A stretch of 5,390 nt of DNA from Planctomycetota bacterium (lineage in GTDB: Bacteria; Planctomycetota; SZUA-567; JAFGNG01): positions 1 through 5,390 of the forward strand of contig JAFGNG010000229.1 of the NCBI GenBank assembly GCA_016927125.1, read 5' to 3'. The notes beneath the pieces are model-generated. The model worked only from the letters and a program-made list of their open reading frames with translations. It was not told the DNA's origin and searched no databases. Below, in pieces: positions 1-5,276 of the stretch (the stretch's first letter is position 1; every line of letters begins with the position of its first letter). The position numbers were made by a program, and so were the translations under genes.

Positions 1-173
1 GGCATGGCACCCTTAGCCCTGACCATGCGGTAAAACTCGCGCAACACCATCAAGGTCCCGAGGGCGACGAAGATGGTGAAGCCGTAGCTGGAACTGTAGA
101 CCGCGTCATACCAGAGGGAAGCTACAAAAGCGAAGACAATGAAAACTCCCGCGCCGATCCGGTGCTTTAGCAT
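1..173 (-). CDS. cdsA: Phosphatidate cytidylyltransferase (CDP-diacylglycerol synthase), N-terminal 57 codons, cut by the window edge
   Basis: This reading frame begins at ATG 173-171 and stays open to the left edge, so only the N-terminus is present. The visible protein starts MLKHRIGAGVFI, a short basic start followed by a hydrophobic stretch (about residues 7-22). A second hydrophobic segment lies at about 31-44, and then comes LREFYRMVRAKG (44-55). Two membrane helices followed by a REFYxxxxxKG segment are typical of the CdsA N-terminus. The catalytic C-terminal signature lies outside the window. CdsA is an inner-membrane enzyme that converts phosphatidic acid and CTP to CDP-diacylglycerol, the precursor of phospholipids. 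The start is supported by GGAGAGG eight bases upstream, inside the end of uppS, and by the very common uppS-cdsA gene order. The identification rests on the N-terminal pattern plus neighbourhood, so it is good but not complete. Confidence 0.82.
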   Translation of the reverse strand, partial: MLKHRIGAGVFIVFAFVASLWYDAVYSSSYGFTIFVALGTLMVLREFYRMVRAKGAM

Positions 174-176
174 CTC

Positions 177-914
177 TTATTCCTCTCCGCTTTCCAGGCC
201 GCCGAATTTCCGGGTTCGCCGCTGGTACTCCGCAATCGCCTTGGCCAGTTCTTCAGAAGAAAAGTCAGGCCAGAAGGCCGAGGTGGCATAATACTCCGCG
301 TAGCTGGCCTGCCACAAGAGAAAATTCGAGATCCGCATCTCCCCCGCGGTCCGGATAATAAGATCGGGGTCCGGCAACCCCGCGGTGTCCAACCGGTTGG
401 AGATTGCTTCCGGGGTGATCTCTGCCGGCCTCATCCTGCCCTCAACACAATCCCCGGCAAGGTTTTGAACCACCCGGACAATCTCGTCGCGGCCGCCGTA
501 GGATAAGGCCAGGTTCAGGATCAGGCCGGTATTCTTGCTGGTGTATTCCATGGAGATGTCCAGCTCCTTGCGCGCCGCCTTGGGTAGTCGCTCCAAGTTG
601 CCAATCGCCATCAGCCGGACATTATTCTTATTGAGCTCCTCGCGTTCCTGCTGCAGATAATCCCGCAGGAGGAACATCAGTGCCTTCACCTCCATGGCGG
701 GGCGCGACCAGTTTTCGCTGGAAAAGGCGTACAGGGTCAGAACCTGAATGCCCCATTCGCCACAGGTCCGGACAATCTCGCGCACCCGCTCGCCGCCGGC
801 TTCATGCCCTTTGCGGCGGGACAAGCCATGCGCCTTGGCCCAACGGCCGTTGCCATCCATGATGATTGCGATATGGCGGGGGATTAGGTCTGGGTCAAAC
901 CGGGGGTCAGGCAT
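177..914 (-). CDS. uppS: Di-trans,poly-cis undecaprenyl diphosphate synthase (isoprenyl transferase)
   Basis: This 245-residue protein is of normal family length. It adds isopentenyl diphosphate units in cis to farnesyl diphosphate to make the C55 carrier lipid used for peptidoglycan and other surface polymers; it is cytosolic and membrane-associated. The family hallmarks are in order. HIAIIMDGNGRWA (14-26) contains the catalytic Asp20, Asn22 and Arg24. His37 is in RRKGHEAG, and FSSENWSRP (64-72) supplies Asn68 and Trp69. IIRTAGEMRISNFLLWQ (186-202) has Arg188, Arg194 and Ser196, and YAEYY holds the metal ligand Glu207. All of these fall at a constant offset of six from the E. coli residues (for example Asp26 and Glu213). 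RTAGE is a mild variant of the usual RTGGE or RTSGE. The start at 912-914 is the only good one: an in-frame stop lies about 30 bases upstream. The nearest GGAG is 12 bases away, which is long. purA lies 85 bases upstream and cdsA starts 3 bases after the stop. Confidence 0.97.
   Translation of the reverse strand: MPDPRFDPDLIPRHIAIIMDGNGRWAKAHGLSRRKGHEAGGERVREIVRTCGEWGIQVLTLYAFSSENWSRPAMEVKALMFLLRDYLQQEREELNKNNVRLMAIGNLERLPKAARKELDISMEYTSKNTGLILNLALSYGGRDEIVRVVQNLAGDCVEGRMRPAEITPEAISNRLDTAGLPDPDLIIRTAGEMRISNFLLWQASYAEYYATSAFWPDFSSEELAKAIAEYQRRTRKFGGLESGEE
182..188 (-). promoter_or_regulatory. Ribosome binding site of cdsA, embedded in the uppS coding end
   Basis: On the minus strand GGAGAGG lies 8 bases before the cdsA ATG (171-173). 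It is made from the last codons of uppS (Gly-Glu-Glu), so ribosomes finishing uppS would reach the cdsA start at once. This spacing supports translational coupling and fixes the cdsA start. Confidence 0.7.
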
Positions 915-924
915 ACGCTTACAA

Positions 925-1017
925 GGCTCCAGCTTCCGGAGGTTTCAGGCGCACCGGCTGTAATTAAAAGACAGGCTGGGGAGCCCGGTTATAATTAAGT
1001 TACAGCTTAACTGTAAC
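925..1017 (-). promoter_or_regulatory. Cluster of inverted repeats between purA and uppS; possible regulatory RNA or operator
   Basis: Three copies of TTACAG/CTGTAA sit in 61 bases. GTTACAG (999-1005 on the plus strand) and CTGTAAC (1011-1017) form a perfect 7-bp inverted repeat with a 5-base loop, overlapping the purA stop codon. The middle copy can instead pair with 957-967: GCTGTAATTAA against 995-1006 gives 11 bp with one bulged base. The two pairings exclude each other. A further segment, 975-985, can pair with 925-933, which covers the only GGAG of uppS. These pairings are visible in the sequence; a regulatory role is inference. TATAAC (985-990 region, minus strand) resembles a -10 box but lacks a good -35. 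Confidence 0.35.
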
Positions 1018-2289
1018 GATTTGCTTGCGGCGCGGACCCACGGAAACGGTGCCGAGTTTGATCCCGATCTCCGAGAAGATCCGCTTCACATACGCCTGCG
1101 CGGCCGCGGGCAGATCCTCGAACTTAGTGGCTTCGGTAATCGGCTCCTGCCAGCCCGGCATGGTTTCATAGACCGGCTGGCAGCGCTCCAGCGCCTCGAT
1201 ATCGGCGGGGACGGATTCGATCTTCTTGCCATCCAATTCATAGGCGACGCAGATATTAATCTTCTCAAAGCCGGTCAGGACATCCAGCTTGGTAATGTGC
1301 AGGTGGTTAATTCCGCTCAGCCGTTTGGAATAACGGCCAATCACCACGTCGGCCCAGCCACAGCGCCGCGGGCGGCCGGTAGTGGTGCCGAATTCGTCCC
1401 ACTGGTTCTCGCCGGTGCCGCGCATTTGCAGGGCTTCGTCGCCCAGGAGTTCGGTGACAAACGGGCCTGCGCCCACGCGGGTGGTAAAGGCCTTGAAGAC
1501 GCCATGGACATCGCTGATAGCGTTGGGCGGGAGCCCGGTGCCGCTGGCAAAGCCACCGCCGGTGGTGTTGGAGCTGGTGACAAAGGGATAGGTGCCGAAG
1601 TCAATATCAAGCTGCGACCCCTGCGCGCCTTCAATTAGGATCTTCCTGCCCTCGGCCTGGGCCTGGTGGAGATAAGCCACGGTATCCGCCACAAACGGGG
1701 CCAGGCGTTCGCGCGCGACGGCGAGTTTTTCCAAAGTCTCGTCCGCCGGCAGAGCCTCGCCCTGCAGCCAGGTAATCCGGCGATTGGCGGTTGCGATCTT
1801 TTCCCGGGCCATAGCCATGAACCTGTCAGCATCCAGGAGGTTGTGCCCCCGCACTCCTTCGCGGGAAGCCTTGGCGGCGTAGGTCGGGCCAATACCCCGG
1901 CCGGTGGTGCCAATCTTATTCTCCGCCAGTTGGGATTCGCTCAAGGTATCGAGCACGCGGTGGTAAGGCATTACCAGGTGCGCGCGATCGGAGAGCAGCA
2001 GCCTGCCTTGGACGGTTACGCCCTGCTCTTCCAGCCGGTCGATTTCTTCAACCAGGCCAAGCGGGTCAAAGACCACGCCGTTGCCGACCACGGACATTAC
2101 CCCGTCGCGCAGGATACCGCTGGGAATGATATGAAGCTTGTAGACTTCCTCGCCCAGGACCACCGTGTGCCCGGCATTGGCACCGCCCTGGCAACGGACT
2201 ACGATTTCAACCTGGTCACTGAGGGAATCAACGATTTTGCCCTTGCCCTCATCACCCCATTGCATTCCCACTACCGCCGCAATAGTCAT
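1000..2289 (-). CDS. purA: Adenylosuccinate synthetase
   Basis: This 429-residue cytosolic enzyme, close to the 432 of E. coli, joins IMP and aspartate at the expense of GTP to form adenylosuccinate, the first committed step to AMP. The N-terminal signature GMQWGDEGKGKIVD (8-21) contains the catalytic Asp13 and the phosphate-binding glycines. The second catalytic residue His41 lies in GGANAGHT. TTGRGIGPTYAAKASREGVR (128-147) is the second family signature. GAQGSQLDIDFGTYPFVTSS (221-240), RVGAGPF (271-277), FGTTTGRPRR (300-309) and the guanine-recognition stretch TKLDVL (333-338) follow in the usual order. The region RGTGENQWDEFG (290-301) is several residues longer than in E. coli. The start at 2287-2289 is supported by AAAGGTG about 7 bases upstream. 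The gene follows the acyl-CoA dehydrogenase after 48 bases and precedes uppS by 85 bases. Confidence 0.98.
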   Translation of the reverse strand: MTIAAVVGMQWGDEGKGKIVDSLSDQVEIVVRCQGGANAGHTVVLGEEVYKLHIIPSGILRDGVMSVVGNGVVFDPLGLVEEIDRLEEQGVTVQGRLLLSDRAHLVMPYHRVLDTLSESQLAENKIGTTGRGIGPTYAAKASREGVRGHNLLDADRFMAMAREKIATANRRITWLQGEALPADETLEKLAVARERLAPFVADTVAYLHQAQAEGRKILIEGAQGSQLDIDFGTYPFVTSSNTTGGGFASGTGLPPNAISDVHGVFKAFTTRVGAGPFVTELLGDEALQMRGTGENQWDEFGTTTGRPRRCGWADVVIGRYSKRLSGINHLHITKLDVLTGFEKINICVAYELDGKKIESVPADIEALERCQPVYETMPGWQEPITEATKFEDLPAAAQAYVKRIFSEIGIKLGTVSVGPRRKQIVTVKL

Positions 2290-2314
2290 CTCTCTTCACC
2301 TTTCATCTCTGCAG

Positions 2315-2331
2315 CTCTCTCAACCAGAGAG
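2315..2331 (-). repeat. Perfect 6-bp inverted repeat between the dehydrogenase and purA
   Basis: CTCTCT (2315-2320) and AGAGAG (2326-2331) flank a 5-base loop and would form a small hairpin in the mRNA just after the dehydrogenase stop. It has no U-tract after it, so it is not a convincing terminator. It may protect or process the mRNA, or be chance. Confidence 0.3.
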
Positions 2332-2337
2332 GCTAGC

Positions 2338-3522
2338 TTAGTGCTTTTTCTTCGCGGCAGATTCCTTGATCAGCGCGCGTGCGATTTCATCGCGCTGAAC
2401 CTGGTTGGTGCCTTCGTAAATCTGGGTGATCTTCGCGTCGCGAAGGTATTTTTCAATGGGATATTCCTTCATGTAACCGTAGCCGCCAAAGATCTGGATG
2501 GCGTCAAGGCAGACCTGCACCGAGATATCCCCGGCGTAGCACTTGGCCATGGCGGAGAATTTGGTCGGGCGGCCCTCGCCCTTGTCCACGGTCCTGGCGG
2601 TGGCGTAGATCAGCGCCCGGGCGGATTCGACTTTCATGGCCATATCCGCGAGCATCCACTGCAGGCCCTGGTTGGCGCAGATGGGCTTGCCAAACTGGAC
2701 GCGGGTGCGGGCATAATCCACGGCCAGGTCGAGAGCGCCGGCGGCAATGCCCATGGCCTGCGCACCCACCCCGGGACGCGAGGCGTCAAAGGTCTTCATC
2801 GCGGTGATGAAGCCGCTGCCGGGCTTGCCAAGCATATTCTCGCCCGGGACGCGTACGTCTTCCATAATCAGTTCTCGGGTGGAAGAGGCGCGAATGCCCA
2901 TCTTGTCTTCCTTCTTGCCGAAGGAGAGGCCCTTCATGCCCTTCTCCAAGATGAAGCAGCTGGCCCCGCGCGCGCCCTTGGTTTTGTCTGTCGACGCAAA
3001 GACGCAGTAAGTTTCGGCGTCCCCGGCATTGGTAATCCACTGCTTGGTGCCGTTCAAGATATAATCCGAGCCATCCTTGACCGCGGTTGACCGGATCCCG
3101 GCCGCGTCGGAACCGGCCTCGGCCTCGGTAATGGCGAAGGCGGCGATCTTCTTACCGCTGGCGAGGTCGGGAAGATACTTCTGTTTCTGCTCCTCGGTGC
3201 CGCTGATAATAATCGGCAGGGTCCCCAGGCCGCTGCCGGCAAAGGCAAGGGCGATGCCGCCGCAGGCCTTGGAGAGCTCCTCCGTGACCACGGACATATT
3301 CATGATCGGGGTGCCGCCCGCGCAGCCGCCGTATTCTTCGGAAATGAATACCCCGAAGAGGCCGGTTTCGGCAATCACCCTGACCACCTCCCAGGGGAAG
3401 GACTCCTCGTCGTGGTGCTCATCATACTTCGCGCGTACCGGGAGGATTTTCTGCTCGGCGATCTCCCGGGCCGCGTCGCGCATCATGAGTTGTTCTTCGC
3501 TTAAGCCGTAATCCATCTCCAT
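2338..3522 (-). CDS. Acyl-CoA dehydrogenase (FAD flavoenzyme, short/medium-chain type)
   Basis: This 394-residue protein has the normal family length and the full three-domain layout: a helical N-terminal domain, a central beta domain and a C-terminal helical domain. The family oxidises acyl-CoA to trans-2-enoyl-CoA, passing electrons through FAD to electron-transfer flavoprotein. The first family signature is AITEAEAGSDAAG (130-142), followed by the flavin-contacting TKQWITNA (159-166). RTRVQFGKP (272-280) has the FAD-binding Arg274 and Gln276. The second signature starts at QIFGGYGY (343-350) and ends at Asp362. IYEGTNQVQR (368-377) places the catalytic base at Glu370, as in the short- and medium-chain enzymes. 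The C-terminus ends in a Lys-rich tail. Substrate chain length cannot be read from the sequence. The start at 3520-3522 is chosen over the Met two codons later because of ribosome-binding-site spacing. No ETF or thiolase gene is in view, and the gene sits tightly between fabF (43 bases) and purA (48 bases). Confidence 0.95.
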   Translation of the reverse strand: MEMDYGLSEEQLMMRDAAREIAEQKILPVRAKYDEHHDEESFPWEVVRVIAETGLFGVFISEEYGGCAGGTPIMNMSVVTEELSKACGGIALAFAGSGLGTLPIIISGTEEQKQKYLPDLASGKKIAAFAITEAEAGSDAAGIRSTAVKDGSDYILNGTKQWITNAGDAETYCVFASTDKTKGARGASCFILEKGMKGLSFGKKEDKMGIRASSTRELIMEDVRVPGENMLGKPGSGFITAMKTFDASRPGVGAQAMGIAAGALDLAVDYARTRVQFGKPICANQGLQWMLADMAMKVESARALIYATARTVDKGEGRPTKFSAMAKCYAGDISVQVCLDAIQIFGGYGYMKEYPIEKYLRDAKITQIYEGTNQVQRDEIARALIKESAAKKKH

Positions 3523-3528
3523 TTGATT

Positions 3529-3535
3529 CCCCTTT
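3529..3535 (-). promoter_or_regulatory. Ribosome binding site deciding the dehydrogenase start
   Basis: AAAGGGG on the minus strand lies 6 bases before the ATG at 3520-3522. The second in-frame ATG, two codons later, would be 12 bases away. The spacing favours the first Met. Confidence 0.65.
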
Positions 3536-3565
3536 ATCTAATCGCAGTCTTCAAGCCGATACCTG

Positions 3566-4825
3566 TTAATCCTCGTAACGGATCGCGCAGAGGCAGGCAT
3601 TATGCCCGCCGAAGCCCAGGGATGAACTGAGCGCTACCTGCAAGGGCAATTCGCACATTTCATTGGGCTGGTAATCCAGGTCGCAGTCCGGATCCGGGGT
3701 AATATAGTTGCGCGTCCCGTGGATCTTCTGCTCCTTGAGCGAGAGCGCAACCACCCCCAGTTCCACTCCCCCGGCCGCCCCGAGTAAGTGCCCGGTCATG
3801 CTCTTGGTGGAGGAGATCTTAATCCGGCGAGCGTGCTCTTCCCCGAGGGCCATCTTAATCGCCGCAGTTTCCGCTTTGTCGTTGAGCGGGGTGGAAGTGC
3901 CGTGCGCGTTAATATAACCAAGGTCCGCAGGCGTCTTGCCGGCATCCTGCAAGGCCAGCTCGATGGCCCGCGAGGGGCCTTCGTGGGTTTCGTCAGGTGC
4001 GGTGATATGATAGGCGTCATCGGTAAAGCCCAGCCCGGCAAGTTCGGCATAGATCGTAGCACCGCGTGCCTTGGCCCGCTCGAGTTCTTCGAGGATAACC
4101 ACGCCCGAGCCTTCGCCGAGGATAAAACCGTCACGGTCTTTGTCGAAGGGGCGGCTGGCGGTTTCCGGGCTGTCATTCCTGGTAGAAAGAGCTGTCATGT
4201 TGCCAAACCCACCGAGGCCGAGGAGGGAGATCCCCGCCTCCGCGCCGCCGGCAAACATCACGTCGGCCTCACCCCACTGGATATGGCGCATGGCCAGGCC
4301 GATGGCATGGGAGCCGGAAGCGCAGGCGCTCACCGGGGCGTAGTTGACCCCCTTTAAATTGTTCTGCAGGGCAATAATGCCATTGGCACAGTTGATCATA
4401 ATCTGGGGGATGGTCATGGGGCTGATCCGGCTGGGACCCTTTTTCTGATAGCGGTCCATCTGCTCCTCCATCGAGAGAATCCCCCCGACGCCGGAGCCGA
4501 CAATACAGCCGCAACGGGACCGGTCGCACTTATCCAGATCGAGAGCCGCATCTGCGCGCGCCATTTCAGCCGCCGCCGCGGCAAAATGCACAAACCGGTC
4601 ATAGCGTTTGACATCCTTGCGATCCATGTACTGGGTGGGATCCAAACCGTGAACCTCGCCAGCGATATGGACGTTGAATCCGGTGGTGTCAAAACTGGTG
4701 ATCGTGGAGATCCCGTTCTCGCAAGCGAGCAGGTTCTTCCAGGTGTCATCCTTATTAAGCCCCAACGGTGTTACCATGCCGATCCCGGTCACAACCACTC
4801 GCCGCCGGCCTGTTTGCGCAGCCAT
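3566..4825 (-). CDS. fabF: 3-oxoacyl-[acyl-carrier-protein] synthase II (beta-ketoacyl-ACP synthase, KAS II)
   Basis: This 419-residue cytosolic condensing enzyme is of normal length. It extends acyl-ACP by two carbons from malonyl-ACP in type II fatty acid synthesis. The N-terminus has RRVVVTGIGMVTPLG (8-22), typical of FabF. The catalytic triad is complete: nucleophile Cys168 in APVSACASGSHAIG (163-176), His308 in NAHGTSTPLNDKAE (306-319) and His346 in STKSMTGHLLGAAGG (339-353). SSSLGFGGHNA (400-410) is the gating glycine-rich loop, with His where E. coli has Thr. SRPFDKDRDGFILGEGSG (224-241) is also characteristic. GGAG lies 7 bases before the ATG at 4823-4825, supporting this start. acpP, its substrate carrier, is the preceding gene, but a likely terminator or attenuator lies between them. 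The dehydrogenase follows after 43 bases, so fabF probably leads the fabF-dehydrogenase-purA unit. Confidence 0.97.
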   Translation of the reverse strand: MAAQTGRRRVVVTGIGMVTPLGLNKDDTWKNLLACENGISTITSFDTTGFNVHIAGEVHGLDPTQYMDRKDVKRYDRFVHFAAAAAEMARADAALDLDKCDRSRCGCIVGSGVGGILSMEEQMDRYQKKGPSRISPMTIPQIMINCANGIIALQNNLKGVNYAPVSACASGSHAIGLAMRHIQWGEADVMFAGGAEAGISLLGLGGFGNMTALSTRNDSPETASRPFDKDRDGFILGEGSGVVILEELERAKARGATIYAELAGLGFTDDAYHITAPDETHEGPSRAIELALQDAGKTPADLGYINAHGTSTPLNDKAETAAIKMALGEEHARRIKISSTKSMTGHLLGAAGGVELGVVALSLKEQKIHGTRNYITPDPDCDLDYQPNEMCELPLQVALSSSLGFGGHNACLCAIRYED

Positions 4826-4850
4826 CTATCAACTCCATTTTTAAAACTGG

Positions 4851-4890
4851 CAGAAAAAGAGAAGAAGGAAGGGGCGTGTTCTCGCGCCCC
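4851..4890 (-). terminator. Likely intrinsic terminator (or attenuator) between acpP and fabF
   Basis: In the minus-strand transcript GGGGCG (4890-4885) pairs with CGCCCC (4876-4871) around an 8-base loop. It is followed by a pyrimidine run TTCCTTCTTCTCTTTTT (4870-4854) ending in five U. A further outer arm, GAAGAAG at 4908-4902, could pair with CTTCTTC at 4867-4861 and so compete with the tail. The stem and tail are visible; termination is inferred. It would give acpP its own short transcript, fitting the high level of ACP that cells usually need, and would also filter readthrough into fabF. Confidence 0.6.
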
Positions 4891-4898
4891 ACGCCGCC

Positions 4899-4931
4899 TC
4901 ACTTCTTCAAAATTTTAACAAATTGATACAT
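4899..4931 (-). other. Possible 10-codon leader ORF ahead of the acpP-fabF hairpin
   Basis: ATG at 4931-4929 opens MYQFVKILKK, ending in TGA at 4901-4899 just before the GC-rich hairpin. Its Lys-Lys codons form the GAAGAAG outer arm of that hairpin. An AGGG lies only about 4 bases upstream, which is too close for a good ribosome binding site. The codons show no run of one amino acid that would name a sensed metabolite. An ORF this short arises easily by chance, so this is recorded only as a candidate. Confidence 0.15.
4912..4920 (-). promoter_or_regulatory. Extended -10-like element upstream of fabF
   Basis: On the minus strand TGTTAAAAT matches the extended -10 form TGnTATAAT at all but one informative base. 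No convincing -35 lies 16-18 bases upstream. A transcript from here would start near 4905 and run straight into the hairpin at 4890-4871, so it could serve fabF only by passing that hairpin. Confidence 0.3.
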
Positions 4932-4934
4932 TTA

Positions 4935-4979
4935 CCCTGCGCTTAAGCCAGGGACAAAGCAACCAGTCAATTATCTGGT
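4935..4979. repeat. Two adjacent short palindromes in the acpP-fabF gap
   Basis: CCCTGCGCTTAAGCCAGGG (4935-4953) is a near-perfect palindrome: CCCTG/CAGGG arms continue into GCTTAAGC with one unpaired C. ACCAG (4962-4966) and CTGGT (4975-4979) form a second dyad with an 8-base centre. Their centres are about 26 bases apart. They could be operator half-sites or RNA hairpins downstream of acpP. I do not recognise either as a known fatty-acid regulator site; the second reverses the FadR arrangement rather than matching it. Confidence 0.3.
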
Positions 4980-5030
4980 GGGCGAGCCCCCGGCAAGCGC
5001 AGCCTTCGGTTATGGCCCTGTGATATGCTC

Positions 5031-5276
5031 TTAGGCTTCCAGCTGCTTCAGAATATAATCAATGGAATCGCCTATGTTGGTCGGCGCTTCTTCGTCATCC
5101 GGAACCGTGATGTCAAATTCATCCTCCAGCTCCATGATAACCTCCGCGACATCCAGGCTGTCAGCGCCAAGGTCATCAACCAGGGAAGCCTTCTCGGTTA
5201 CCTGCTCACGAGAGACCTGCAACTGGTCCACAACAATATCGATAACCTTTTCCTTAATTTCATCACGAGTCGCCAT
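5031..5276 (-). CDS. acpP: Acyl carrier protein
   Basis: This 81-residue, strongly acidic four-helix protein is close to the usual 77-80. It carries growing acyl chains on a 4'-phosphopantetheine arm during type II fatty acid synthesis and also donates them to phospholipid and other lipid pathways. The attachment serine is Ser40 in LGADSLDVAEVIMELEDEF (36-54); the DSL motif and the acidic helix II that docks partner enzymes such as FabF are intact. AEV replaces the more common VEL after DSLD, a conservative variation. The start at 5274-5276 has AAAGGA 8 bases upstream. The protein lies directly upstream of fabF, the classic pairing, although a 205-base gap with a probable terminator separates them. 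No phosphopantetheinyl transferase is in view. Confidence 0.98.
   Translation of the reverse strand: MATRDEIKEKVIDIVVDQLQVSREQVTEKASLVDDLGADSLDVAEVIMELEDEFDITVPDDEEAPTNIGDSIDYILKQLEA

Noticed and set aside
1021..1638. A 205-codon plus-strand open frame opposite purA
   Set aside because: It is a shadow of purA: no ribosome binding site of note and no family-like motif.
2315..2331. Terminator between the dehydrogenase and purA
   Set aside because: The 6-bp stem is not GC-rich and has no U-tract; the short gap suggests cotranscription.
1666..3090. A 474-codon open frame on the plus strand spanning purA and the dehydrogenase
   Set aside because: It lies antisense to two genes with complete catalytic motifs, crosses their boundary, and its translation shows no recognisable domain. 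Long antisense frames are expected opposite GC-biased codons.
3788..4357. A 189-codon plus-strand open frame opposite fabF
   Set aside because: It lies entirely within fabF, whose catalytic triad is intact, and shows no domain.
4962..4979. Possible FadR operator
   Set aside because: FadR sites read CTGGT followed by ACCAG; here the order is ACCAG then CTGGT with a longer centre, so it does not match.
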